From NCBI GenBank assembly GCA_947311265.1, contig CAMZKQ010000085.1, forward strand, positions 1 to 36,078: DNA of 36,078 bases, written 5' to 3'. The position numbers and the translations under genes are program-made. This DNA comes from an uncultured Chlorobiota bacterium (lineage in GTDB: Bacteria > Bacteroidota > Bacteroidia > Bacteroidales > JAADGE01). How positions within the stretch are numbered: the first letter of the stretch is position 1; each line of letters opens with the position of its first letter. Of this stretch, positions 1 through 10,070 are shown in pieces. The notes below the pieces were generated by a model, which was given only the letters and a program-made list of their open reading frames with translations, ran no database searches and had not been told where the DNA came from.

Positions 1-324
1 AAATATCGAGAAAGCGAAAAATACTACAACGACCTAAAAAACTCCCTCGACACCGCTTTCGAGGACGGCAAAAAAGAAACCGAAGAAGAATTAATCCCAC
101 TCTTGGAAGATGCTATCGCCAAAGAAAAAGAAGAAAGGCGACAAAAAGAGGAAGCCCTTGCCAAAGAAAAAGAAGAAAGGCGACAAAAAGAGGAGGCTAT
201 TGCTAGAGAAAAAGGTGCAAAAATAAAATTTGCAAAAAAAATGCTAAAATATGGAGAATCGCTTAAGGAAATTGCAACCGAAACAGGGCTAAGTATTGAT
301 GAAATTAAAAAGATTAAAATATAA
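1..324 (+). CDS. C-terminal part of an Rpn-family (PD-(D/E)XK nuclease/transposase-like) protein, 5'-truncated by window edge
   Basis: Frame 1 is open from base 1: KYRESEKYYNDLKNSLDTAFEDGKKE...AKKMLKYGESLKEIATETGLSIDEIKKIKI. The 'A.E.G..I..I...TGLS.DEI..I' tail is typical of Rpn/PDDEXK transposase-like C-termini. Confidence 0.65.
   Translation, partial: KYRESEKYYNDLKNSLDTAFEDGKKETEEELIPLLEDAIAKEKEERRQKEEALAKEKEERRQKEEAIAREKGAKIKFAKKMLKYGESLKEIATETGLSIDEIKKIKI
112..195 (+). repeat. Two tandem 42-bp units encoding A(I/L)AKEKEERRQKEE, with a third partial unit
   Basis: 112-153 and 154-195 are nearly identical; 196 onward continues as AIAREKG. Confidence 0.85.
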
Positions 325-336
325 ATGACTTGATTT

Positions 337-1065
337 TTAAGAAAATATATTTTTTGTAGGCACAGAAGCCACAAAATCTTTCAAGTAAAAAGGCTCAAAA
401 TAAGCCACATCTTCAAACTCTTGCTTTGCAAATTTATCAAAAGTAAGCCCTACCATATCTTTTGCCGAAGGAAATATATTTTCAATAAACACGGCATTTT
501 TATGCGTTAAAATTGCCTTACACTTATCCGCCCCATCGCCAAAAAAATAGACCTTCCCTCTATCCAAAAATTTACTATACGAATTTTGCTCTATAATATC
601 CGCTTGCGTTTTTCGGCAACAGGTATTATCGGCATCAAAAATAGCAGCGTAAACTTCCAAACGGCGTGCATCAATCATGGGGCAAAAAAAAGCCACCTCC
701 CCTACCCTGCCTAACGACTGGGCATTTGCCATGGACAGTAAAGTATCCGAAGAAATCAGCGGTACGCCTAGCCCATAAGCTATACCTTTTGCCGCAGAAA
801 CGCCTATCCGCAAGCCTGTATAAGAACCAGGTCCCTTGCTCACTGCAACCGCATCAAGGTCTTTAACTGTAAAGTTAGTCGTTTCAAAAAGTTGCCCAAT
901 ATAAACGGTAAGCAAGCGAGAGTGCGAATAAGCCTCTTCAACACTTTCGCAAAGAGCTATTAACTTCCCATTTTCGGCAAGCGATACAGAGCAAGATTTT
1001 GTTGAAGTTTCAATATTTAAAATTAACGCCAATTTTTTTAGTCTTAAAGTAAAATAGAACAACAA
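337..1065 (-). CDS. tsaB: tRNA threonylcarbamoyladenosine biosynthesis protein TsaB
   Basis: LILNIETSTKSCSVSLAENGK...AVSKGPGSYTGLRIGVSAAKGIAYGLGVPLI is characteristic of TsaB. Confidence 0.93.
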   Translation of the reverse strand: MLFYFTLRLKKLALILNIETSTKSCSVSLAENGKLIALCESVEEAYSHSRLLTVYIGQLFETTNFTVKDLDAVAVSKGPGSYTGLRIGVSAAKGIAYGLGVPLISSDTLLSMANAQSLGRVGEVAFFCPMIDARRLEVYAAIFDADNTCCRKTQADIIEQNSYSKFLDRGKVYFFGDGADKCKAILTHKNAVFIENIFPSAKDMVGLTFDKFAKQEFEDVAYFEPFYLKDFVASVPTKNIFS

Positions 1066-1142
1066 AAATAAGCAAAAAGATAAAAGTGAAGAATTAATTT
1101 TAACTTTTCTGAATAATTATATAATAAACGTCGTAAATTATC

Positions 1143-1150
1143 TATTTTTG
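1143..1150 (+). promoter_or_regulatory. Putative Bacteroidetes -7 box (TAnnTTTG) upstream of glyS
   Basis: TATTTTTG(C) about 27 nt before the ATG at 1177; no clear -33 element. Confidence 0.4.
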
Positions 1151-1176
1151 CATCTATTAAATCTTATCAAAATAAA

Positions 1177-2733
1177 ATGGGCAACGACGATATTTTTAAA
1201 AAAGTAACAGCACACGCAAAAGAGTATGGATTTGTATTCCAATCCAGCGAAATTTACGACGGGCTAAGTGCCGTGTACGACTATGGGCAAAATGGCACTT
1301 TGCTCAAAAATAACATCAAAAAATATTGGCTAGATGCCATGGTCTTGCTCAATGAAAACATTGTGACCATAGATTCTGCTATTTTTATGCACCCCACAGT
1401 TTGGAAAGCCTCGGGGCATGCCGATGCTTTTAACGACCCACTTATCGACAATAAAGACTCTAAAAAACGCTACCGTGCCGATGTACTTATTGAAGATTAT
1501 AGAGAAAAAATCCAAAAGAAAATAGACAAAGAGGTAACAAAAGCCGCCAAACGCTTTGGCGATGCTTTCGACAAAGCCGAGTTTTTAAAAACCAACGGCA
1601 GAGTACTTGCCAACCAGAAAAAAATAGACGAACTTACCAACAGTTTTCAAACGGCATTAGAAAACGACGACCTTGCGGCAATCAAACAAATTATTGTAGA
1701 AGCAGGTATTGTTTGCCCTATTTCGGGCAGTAAAAACTGGACAGATGTTCGCCAGTTCAACCTAATGTTCGATACACGCATAGGCTCGGTAAGCGATGAG
1801 TCGGGGAAAATATACCTTCGCCCAGAAACAGCACAAGGCATTTTTGTAAACTACCTCAATGTACAAAAAACAGGACGAATGAAACTCCCTTTTGGGATAG
1901 CACAAATAGGAAAAGCATTTAGAAATGAGATAGTTGCACGACAATTCATTTTCCGTATGCGAGAGTTTGAGCAAATGGAAATGCAGTTTTTTGTTCGCCC
2001 AGGCGAAGAGAAAAAATGGTATAGATTTTGGAAAGAAAAGCGAGAAAAGTGGCATAAAGCACTCGCCATGGGCGATGAAAAATACCGTTGGCACGACCAC
2101 GATAAACTCGCCCGCTATGCCAATGCGGCTTCTGATATAGAGTTCGATTTCCCCTTCGGATTTAAAGAACTAGAGGGCATACACTCCCGTACCGATTTCG
2201 ACCTTTCGCAACATCAAGAATTTTCAGGCAAAAAGTTGCAGTACTACGACCCAGAACTACAAAAATCGTATGTACCATACGTTATTGAAACTTCGCTTGG
2301 CTTAGACAGAATGTTCCTTTCCGTACTTTCCTCGGCTTACACCGAAGAAGTTATAGAAAAAGCAGATGGTAAAAAAGACACTCGTGTTGTTTTAAAAATT
2401 CCTGCCCCACTAGCCCCTGTAAAAGTGGCCATTTTGCCACTAATGAAAAAAGATGGTTTACCAGAATTTGCTCGTAAAATTATGGATAACCTAAAATTCG
2501 ACCTAAACTGCAGGTACGAAGAAAAAGACTCCATAGGCAAACGCTACCGCCGACAAGATGCAATTGGCACACCATTTTGCATCACTATCGACCACCAGAG
2601 TTTAATAAACAACGATGTAACCCTCCGTTACCGAGATTCGATGAAACAAGAGCGTGTTTCTATTTTGGATTTACCAAGTATCATAAAATTGAAAACAAAT
2701 ATGAAAAATTTGTTAAAAAAAGTTGAGGCATAA
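1177..2733 (+). CDS. glyS: Glycyl-tRNA synthetase (class II, single-chain type)
   Basis: Class II motifs including LRPETAQGIFVNY, FGIAQIGKAFRNEI, EFEQMEMQFFV, and VIETSLGLDRM. Confidence 0.95.
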   Translation: MGNDDIFKKVTAHAKEYGFVFQSSEIYDGLSAVYDYGQNGTLLKNNIKKYWLDAMVLLNENIVTIDSAIFMHPTVWKASGHADAFNDPLIDNKDSKKRYRADVLIEDYREKIQKKIDKEVTKAAKRFGDAFDKAEFLKTNGRVLANQKKIDELTNSFQTALENDDLAAIKQIIVEAGIVCPISGSKNWTDVRQFNLMFDTRIGSVSDESGKIYLRPETAQGIFVNYLNVQKTGRMKLPFGIAQIGKAFRNEIVARQFIFRMREFEQMEMQFFVRPGEEKKWYRFWKEKREKWHKALAMGDEKYRWHDHDKLARYANAASDIEFDFPFGFKELEGIHSRTDFDLSQHQEFSGKKLQYYDPELQKSYVPYVIETSLGLDRMFLSVLSSAYTEEVIEKADGKKDTRVVLKIPAPLAPVKVAILPLMKKDGLPEFARKIMDNLKFDLNCRYEEKDSIGKRYRRQDAIGTPFCITIDHQSLINNDVTLRYRDSMKQERVSILDLPSIIKLKTNMKNLLKKVEA

Positions 2734-2751
2734 AATAGCATCATAAAAAAA

Positions 2752-3642
2752 TTGAATAAAAATTTCCAAAATAAAAGCTACGACTCCCATGCCGAGTGGT
2801 ACAATAAATTATACCCGAATAATGAGGCAAAACTCGCTCATATCAAAAAACGTTTCAAAAGCGGAACAATTGATGCTTGGTTACATGCCCGAAAATACGA
2901 TTTACTTTTGCCATTCTTGGGTAGCGGTAACTTCCTTACAATCGGCGATGGCGTTGGGGTGGATGCTGGACAGCTTAAAAATAGAGGCTTTGAGGTAGAA
3001 GCTTCAGACATTTCCTCCATGTTTTTACCACTCACCAAAGAGGCAGGTTATATTGATAAATTTTCAATTCAGAATGCCGAACATATAAATTTGCCTGATA
3101 ATTCGGTAGATTATATTTTATGCAAAGAGGCCTATCATCACTTTCCTCGCCCAGCCATTGCTTTGTACGAAATGATAAGGGTGGCAAAAAAAGCAGTAAT
3201 TTTAATTGAACCTGCCGACCCTGTTCTAAAAATGCCACTACTTATGGCAATGAATAATCGGCTTTCGCCGAAAAAGTTAAAAAAAATATGGAACAATAAA
3301 TATTCCTACGAAACGGTCGGTAATTTTGTCTATAAAATATCCGAAAGGGAAATTGAAAAACATGCCGCAGGAATAAGCCTCCCGGCAGTTGCTTTTAAAG
3401 GCATACACGAAGATTTTTTTAAACCCGGCTACGAACTTTTAAAAGCCAATAATTCTGTTCCAGAATTTAAAGCCGTAAATAAAAAGATTAAACGCTTAAA
3501 CTTCCTATCGCAACTACACCTATTGCCATACGGCTCTATGGCTGCGGTAATTTTTAAATCGCCCCCCGAACAACAACTAATTAACCAACTTTGTAATGCT
3601 GGCTATAAATACCACAATATCCCTAAAAACCCTTACATCTAA
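2752..3642 (+). CDS. Class I SAM-dependent methyltransferase
   Basis: LTIGDGVGVDAGQLKNRGFEVEASDIS (motif I) and DNSVDYILCKEAYHHFPRP; TTG start. Confidence 0.82.
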   Translation: MNKNFQNKSYDSHAEWYNKLYPNNEAKLAHIKKRFKSGTIDAWLHARKYDLLLPFLGSGNFLTIGDGVGVDAGQLKNRGFEVEASDISSMFLPLTKEAGYIDKFSIQNAEHINLPDNSVDYILCKEAYHHFPRPAIALYEMIRVAKKAVILIEPADPVLKMPLLMAMNNRLSPKKLKKIWNNKYSYETVGNFVYKISEREIEKHAAGISLPAVAFKGIHEDFFKPGYELLKANNSVPEFKAVNKKIKRLNFLSQLHLLPYGSMAAVIFKSPPEQQLINQLCNAGYKYHNIPKNPYI

Positions 3643-3661
3643 TTTATAAAATTAATCTAAA

Positions 3662-5574
3662 ATGGCCTACCACTCATTATCCGAATTTATAGAACGAATT
3701 GAAGCTGCTGGCGAATTGGTTCGTATAAAAACTAGAGTAAGCACAGAACTAGAAATTGCTGAAATTGCCGATAGAATGTCCAAAGCACCGGGCGGCGGCA
3801 AGGCACTACTTTTTGAAAATAATGGTACTGATTTCCCTGTGTTAATTAACGGGCTAGGCTCGCTAAAAAGAATGCATTTGGCACTAAATGTTAATAATTT
3901 CTCCGAAATAAGTGATGATATTGAGGCACTGTTCAAAAAAATGACAGGCCCTAAAAAATCGTTTATGGATAAGCTAAAAATGCTTCCAGAACTAGCCAAA
4001 GTAGCCAAATTTATGCCAAAAACAAAAGGCGGCAAAGGGGCATCGCAAGAAGTCATACACAAAAACCCCGATTTAAGCATTATCCCCGTTCTTAAAACGT
4101 GGAGCAGGGACGGCGGAAAATTCATCACTTTTCCGCAAGTAATTACCCAAGACCCACATACGGGGATTAGGAATATTGGTATGTACCGCCTACAAATCCT
4201 ATCTAAAAACGAAACAGGAATGCACTGGCACAAACATAAAGTTGGCGAGCGGCATTACCGAGAATATAAGGCACTTGGGGAAAAAATGCCCATTGCCGTT
4301 GCCCTAGGTGGCGACCCTGCTTGCACCTACTCGGCGGTGGCCCCCCTACCCGACAACGTAGATGAATATATGCTTGCTGGTTTTCTGCGTAAGCAAAAAG
4401 TAACCATGGTAAAAGCCATAACGCAAGATATTTACGTCCCGGCTGAGGCCGATTTTATTATAGAAGGTTATGTGGACCCTTTGGAGGAGAAAATTTGGGA
4501 AGGTCCATTTGGCGACCATACTGGCTTCTTTTCTTTGGCGGATTGGTATCCCAAATTTCATGTAACTTGTATCACTCACCGCAAGCAGGCTATTTACCCA
4601 GCCACAGTTGTAGGTATCCCACCAATGGAAGATGCCTATATTGCCCGTGCCACAGGTGGGATTTTTAAAGCCCCTATAAAGATTACAATGCTACCAGAAA
4701 TGGAAGATATGAATATTCCTGATGCTGGGGTGGCTCATAACCTGACCTTAGTTTCAATTCACAAGACATTTTCTGGGCATGCCCAGAAGATTATAAACTC
4801 ACTATGGGGGGCTGGGCAAATGATGTTCAACAAAATGTTGCTCACTACCGATGCTAGTGTTAATGTGCATGATTATAAGCAACTTGCACAGTACTGCTCC
4901 CAGCATATCGACCCACAGTTTGATATACATTTTATGCGGGGCCCGCTTGATGTGCTAGACCACTCGTCCTCCAAATTTGCTTTTGGAAGCAAAATAGGTA
5001 TTGATGCTACAAAAAAATACCCTGAAGAAATTTCTGGCGAAAAAGTAGCTAACCCAAAGCTTGCAGGAACTATTATTAATACACAAAGTTTAAAGGAAAA
5101 ATACCCTGCTTTGCGTTCGGTAAATCTTACTTTGTTGGAAGATGAAATTTCTGCAATATTCATATCCATTGAAAAAACAAAAGGTGGTGAAGTACGCCAG
5201 CTTGCTCAAAATCTTTTCAGCGAAAGCGGTATTAAGCAAGTAAAATTTATCTTTTCTTGGATTACCCTGTTGATGTTTTTGATATAGAGCAGGCAACCTG
5301 GATTTTTGCTAATAATATTGAACCCTTGCGGGATTGTTTTGTTTTCCCTGCCTCAACAGAAAATGAGCCTTCGCATATTGCCTTTGATGGTACTCGAAAA
5401 CGGGCTGATATTGATAATTTTAAACGGGATTGGCCGGATATTGTAACGGCCGACAGGGCGACTATTAGTTTGGTGGATAAACGATGGAGCGAGTATGGGA
5501 TTGGGGATTTTATTGAGTCGCCTTCGGTGAAATACCGCCCGCTGGTGCTTAGTGATAAAGCGGTGGTAAAATGA
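3662..5574 (+). pseudogene. ubiD: UbiD-family decarboxylase (menaquinone/ubiquinone type), split by a -1 frame change near 5252-5255
   Basis: ORF 3662-5287 gives full UbiD homology up to ...GIKQVKFIF; ORF 5257-5574 continues LDYPVDVFDIEQATWIFANNIEPLRDCFV in another frame. One extra T in TTTT (5252-5255) restores KFIFFLDYPVDVFD. Confidence 0.85.
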
Positions 5575-6029
5575 GCGAGGCGTACAAAAAGGCAAAATCT
5601 TATGCGGCAGCATTATGTAGCCGAAGCGAGAGGTGTAGTTTTGATGTTTTGCAGAAATTGAGAAAAAGGGAACTCTCTGATGAGGAATGTGCTAAAATTA
5701 TTGCATTTTTAAAACAAGAGAAATATTTAGATGATGCCCGCTTTGCGGAAAGCTATGCTTTGGATAAATTCAGGCTTAATAGCTGGGGAGTTATCAAAAT
5801 TAGAATGATGCTTTATGAGAAACAAATACCTAGTAATGAAATAGATAAGGCTATACAGGCTATCCCGAAAAGGGAATATTTACGGGTGCTTAAAAAGGTG
5901 ATTTCTGACAAGCTAAAAGTGCTAAAAGAGGAAGATGAATTTCTACTAAAAATGAAGGTAGCTCGTTTTGCCGCAGGGAAGGGCTACGAACAAGATGAAA
6001 TTTTTAAAATCTTAGGGGAGTTGGTTTGA
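5571..6029 (+). CDS. recX: Regulatory protein RecX
   Basis: RecX-like repeats (LRKRELSDEECAKIIAFLKQEKYLDDARFAESYALDKFRLNSWGVIKIRMMLYEKQIP). ATGA overlap with the ubiD stop. Confidence 0.9.
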   Translation: MSEAYKKAKSYAAALCSRSERCSFDVLQKLRKRELSDEECAKIIAFLKQEKYLDDARFAESYALDKFRLNSWGVIKIRMMLYEKQIPSNEIDKAIQAIPKREYLRVLKKVISDKLKVLKEEDEFLLKMKVARFAAGKGYEQDEIFKILGELV

Positions 6030-6036
6030 GGGGGGA

Positions 6037-6061
6037 GGTAATTGTAAATTTATAAATTACC
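6037..6061. terminator. Inverted repeat between convergent recX and GT genes (possible bidirectional terminator)
   Basis: GGTAATT (6037-6043) and AATTACC (6055-6061) with an AT-rich loop, followed by an A8 run on the + strand. Confidence 0.35.
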
Positions 6062-7263
6062 AAAAAAAAGCAGCAAGATTCTCTGCATTATTTTTTGCAT
6101 TATACAGTTTTTGATATGTATTGTATGCTTCTTTTCTCATTACTGTTTTTTTCTCTTTTGGTAAATTATAAAACATTGTCATTTTGTCCTTTAAACTATC
6201 AGCGGTTATATCTGCACTTAAAAGCTTTCCGTTGTTATTATTTACGATTTCGCTTGTTCCGCCAACATCGGTAGCTAATACGGGAATACTTGCCGACATA
6301 GCTTCCATTATAGAAACAGGTACACCTTTCGGTCGTGCTTGCATTTATAAATAAATCGACAGGTTTATTTACGTAAAAACTTTTTACTTCAGAGCTGCGA
6401 ACTTGCCCGACTAAATTTATTTTAACATTGCTGGGTCTGTTTAATATTATTGATTTTATTTTGTCAATCATAATTCCGTCCCCTATGTGCGTCCATTCCA
6501 CTTTAATCTCCAAACTTAAAATGGCTTTTGCAATTAAATCTACTCTTTTAAGGGGAATTATTGAAGAGCAACTATAAATTCTCAAAATGCTGTCAATGCT
6601 CATTTTTGATAGTCCTTCGCTAATTGTTCCCAATCTTAATATTTTAGCATTAAATTTTATTTTTTTGTATCTTTCTTGCAAATATCTTTTCCCTTGTTCT
6701 GAAATAAATAGTGCAGTATGTAGTTTTTTTAACTGATTTGTTCGGTATGGTATGTAATTATAATTTCTGTTTTCATATAAATCATATCCATGAAAACGAA
6801 TAATAATTTTTGCTTCTGTTTTTAAAACCGGAACAATTTCACTTGTTTCTTTTCCCCAGAAAAAATAAAGTATTGTGTTTTTATCTGCCTTATTAATAAT
6901 TGTGTTAAGTTGGTTGTTTTTTTGTAAATACTGTATTCTATAAGAGGCTATTATCCATTGTATTATGTTTTTTTTACTCCTGTAAACTTTTTGCTTAAAG
7001 AACTCTTTTATAAAAAGAAATAAGTTTTTGCTAAAAAAAATCTTAATTAATTGTTTTTTTATATGAGTTGTTGGCAATTTATTGAATATAGGCTCTTGAT
7101 ATTTAACCCCCTTAACTAATTTTGTTGCTAATTTTTTAGAGTGAGAAAAAAACGGAACAACGGTAATGTCAAATTTGTCTTTTAAAACAGTTAGTTCGTT
7201 TGTTTTCCACTCTTCGCCCATATCGTATGGATATGAATTTGTGAAATACATTAAATTTTTCAT
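6057..7263 (-). pseudogene. GT4-family glycosyltransferase interrupted by a 1-nt indel
   Basis: ORF 6238-7263 carries N-terminus to ...KPVDLFINASTTE; ORF 6057-6344 continues GVPVSIMEAMSASIPVLATDVGGTSEIVNNNNG. Removing one base of TTT (6327-6329, + strand) restores ASTTEGVPVSIMEAM. Confidence 0.87.
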
Positions 7264-7288
7264 CTATTAAATATCTATTAAAAATAAT

Positions 7289-8461
7289 TTACTCTTTAAA
7301 TTTTGTAATATTTTTAACCACAGAAAACAAATTATCACTAATGTATGGTTTGTCAAGTTTGCCTAAAATATATACCTTTTTTAATATATCTTTTTTTTTA
7401 TTTTCGGAATTTAATAAGTCGAAAAATGAATTTTTATATGCACAAGTGTTAATTTTATAATCATAATATTGAGATGTATATTTTTTTGCATTCAAACTTA
7501 GCTTATTATATTTATTCGTATTATTTTTTAAAATTAGAATTTTTTCTACAAAACATTCAGTATCTTGGAAATTGCACCTAAACCCATTTTCTCCTTGTGT
7601 TATTACTTCTTGGAATCCTGTTTCCAGATTTGAGCTAACAGGCACAACGCCTTGCCTTAATGCTTCAATTAAGGTAAGTGGCAAGCCTTCGTTGCGTGAA
7701 GGAGATAGAATAATATGGCTTTGGGCGAACAATGATTGCACTTGTTTATTAGGTATGTTGTGATAAAACTTTGTTTTATCAATGGGTTTCCAATCTTTTT
7801 TAAACTGCTTTTCGTTTACACCATCGGTTATAAGGATATAGTTTATTGTTTTATCCTTTTCATATAAACGATTGGCTATTTCTGTTAGCTTATCAGCTCC
7901 TTTTGTTTTATTATATCGTCCAACAAATATTATTGTAAACTCTTTATTCCTTTTAGTTTCTATTTTAAATTCAGGTATAACATGCCTCAAATAACTTATA
8001 TGCTTGTTTTGTAGGTGTTTTTCGCAACTATCAAATATTTTTTGACTTATCGGTATGTATAAATCAACAATATTATATTTATTTAAATAGTTTGACATTT
8101 TTATTTCAGTTTCTGTGTCTCCGTGTATCATCAAGACCAAAGGAATATTTAATTTAGCAATATTATATGCGGTGATTTCGTAGATTGAACTTGCAACAAT
8201 TAAATTATATGCAGAAAGTATATCTCCTGCTTTTTTTAAGACTTTGTATTTATTCTGCTTCTGGGATAAATATATTTCATTGATTTCAATTTGATTGTTT
8301 TCAAATATATAGTTGGCAGGGGTAACATTTCTCCATTCGTAATTAATTAATAAAACACCAAAGTTGAAATTTTCATGTAATGCTGTTATCAAATTTTTAA
8401 TAACATAGATAACACCTCCTACGGCATTTTCAGCCACAAAACAAATTTTCTTTTTTTGCAT
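7289..8461 (-). CDS. Glycosyltransferase family 4
   Basis: FTIIFVGRYNKTKGADKL... and SPSRNEGLPLTLIEALRQGVVPVSSNLETGFQEVI (GT-B EX7E-type region). Confidence 0.88.
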   Translation of the reverse strand: MQKKKICFVAENAVGGVIYVIKNLITALHENFNFGVLLINYEWRNVTPANYIFENNQIEINEIYLSQKQNKYKVLKKAGDILSAYNLIVASSIYEITAYNIAKLNIPLVLMIHGDTETEIKMSNYLNKYNIVDLYIPISQKIFDSCEKHLQNKHISYLRHVIPEFKIETKRNKEFTIIFVGRYNKTKGADKLTEIANRLYEKDKTINYILITDGVNEKQFKKDWKPIDKTKFYHNIPNKQVQSLFAQSHIILSPSRNEGLPLTLIEALRQGVVPVSSNLETGFQEVITQGENGFRCNFQDTECFVEKILILKNNTNKYNKLSLNAKKYTSQYYDYKINTCAYKNSFFDLLNSENKKKDILKKVYILGKLDKPYISDNLFSVVKNITKFKE

Positions 8462-8463
8462 AT

Positions 8464-9339
8464 TTATTTAGTTTTTAAAAATATTGTTTTTATAAATTTT
8501 GCTAAAATAAACTTTAAAAGCAGTAAATTATCCCTTCTTAGCTTTATCAATGACATTTTAAACAATGTTTTTAATTCAAATATACGAGAATAATTGAACT
8601 TTATTGAAAAAAGAATAGTATCTTTTAAATTTTGAAAATATATTTCGTTTGCTTCATTAGGAGTAATATCAACCATTATTGGCAGTTTTGTTTTAAGATT
8701 TTCATGCCACTTTAGACTCTCTTTAAACCAATTTTTGTCTAACTTTCCGGGGGAAAAATGCTCAAGCAATAGTTTATGAGAAACAAAAAGTTTATAGTTT
8801 AACCCTATTCTTAATGAAATATCCATATCGTAAAGGTGAAAACCTTTTAAATTATTTTCGTCAAAAGGTATTTCTTGAAAAACTTTTTTCCTCCCCGAAA
8901 GGAAAAAACCATCTAAAACAGCGACTTGGGTTAATAAATCATCTGTTGGGTTAAATGAAACATTAACTTTTTTATTGCCAAAATGCTGAAGTGCAGATAT
9001 TCTACAATATTTTTGAGGAATTTTAGACCAATTTACAGGTGCTTTTGTTTTTATTAATGCCCCAGATACACCAATTAAACCAATATTATCTTTTTTTAAA
9101 TCATCTATAATAAATTGACCCCAGTTTTGTGTATGAAACAGAATATCTTCATGACAGAATACAAGGTATTCATATTGGGCTAATTGAACACCCTTATTAT
9201 AAGCTTTTGCAATACTTAATTTTTCTTTAATATTATCAATAATTATCAATTCGTGTGCAATACCAATTGTTCGTTTAATATTGGCTGTAATTTTATACCG
9301 TTGTGGTTTATTTATTGAACATATTATTATTGAGAGCAT
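8464..9339 (-). CDS. GT2-like glycosyltransferase (Glyco_tranf_2_5 / StrF-like)
   Basis: MLSIIICSINKPQRY...LIIIDN...AKAYNKGVQLAQYEYLVFCHEDILFHTQNWGQFIIDDL. Confidence 0.8.
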   Translation of the reverse strand: MLSIIICSINKPQRYKITANIKRTIGIAHELIIIDNIKEKLSIAKAYNKGVQLAQYEYLVFCHEDILFHTQNWGQFIIDDLKKDNIGLIGVSGALIKTKAPVNWSKIPQKYCRISALQHFGNKKVNVSFNPTDDLLTQVAVLDGFFLSGRKKVFQEIPFDENNLKGFHLYDMDISLRIGLNYKLFVSHKLLLEHFSPGKLDKNWFKESLKWHENLKTKLPIMVDITPNEANEIYFQNLKDTILFSIKFNYSRIFELKTLFKMSLIKLRRDNLLLLKFILAKFIKTIFLKTK

Positions 9340-9347
9340 TTAGATGT

Positions 9348-10070
9348 CTATTTTAAAAGGAAGTTTGAAATAATATTTATAGGAAAGTATTTTCTGTAAT
9401 TTGAAATTTGGCGATAAAATATATTTATGTGTTTCTTAAATATATATTTCCTGTCTTTAATAAATTCCATATCTGTATTTTGACTAATCCCACCTTGTTC
9501 ATAGTTGGCAATAATACTATTTAAGTATTTTTGCTTAATACGGCGATTTGTAAACCACTTAATATTATGCTCCCAATCAGCAACAATTTTATATTTTTCA
9601 TTAAAAAAGCCTATTTCTTTAAAAATAGTTTTTTTAAAAAAAATAGATTGATGACAAATATTTTTCCACATTAGTTTATACTGATTGAACTTACCCGCAT
9701 GTATTATTTTATCTTTTTCAAAAAAAACATTTCCATAAATAATAGCCACGTTTATATTTCTTTTAAAAATATCATTCAGCACATCATCATTATAAAACCA
9801 ATCTCCACTATTCAATAAATATACCCACTCTCCTGCAGATATTTTGATGCCTTTGTTCATACCATTATAAATACCTTTATCCGGTTCGGAAACCCAATAA
9901 GTTATTTTATCGGCATATTTTTCAATTATTTCTTTGCTGTCGTCAGTGCTTCCGCCATCAATTATTATGTATTCGTAATCTGTAAACGTTTGGTTTATTA
10001 CGCTTTCTATTGTTTTTTGTAAGCCTTTGGCGTTGTTTAGGTTTACTGTTATTATACTTAGTTTTGGCAT
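9348..10070 (-). CDS. Glycosyltransferase family 2
   Basis: PKLSIITVNLNNAKGLQKTIESVINQTFTDYEYIIIDGGSTDDSKEII...EPDKGIYNGMNKGI. Confidence 0.93.
   Translation of the reverse strand: MPKLSIITVNLNNAKGLQKTIESVINQTFTDYEYIIIDGGSTDDSKEIIEKYADKITYWVSEPDKGIYNGMNKGIKISAGEWVYLLNSGDWFYNDDVLNDIFKRNINVAIIYGNVFFEKDKIIHAGKFNQYKLMWKNICHQSIFFKKTIFKEIGFFNEKYKIVADWEHNIKWFTNRRIKQKYLNSIIANYEQGGISQNTDMEFIKDRKYIFKKHINIFYRQISNYRKYFPINIISNFLLK

Noticed and set aside
112-216. Possible CRISPR array at the left edge
   Set aside because: Repeats are contiguous without spacers and are in-frame coding sequence.
3667-4233. 188-aa antisense ORF inside ubiD
   Set aside because: Lies entirely opposite strongly conserved UbiD sequence and shows no recognisable motif; a codon-bias shadow ORF.
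5245-5260. Programmed -1 frameshifting in ubiD
   Set aside because: ATCTTTTCTTGG is not a canonical X_XXY_YYZ slippery heptamer and I see no obvious downstream pseudoknot; a homopolymer indel is simpler.
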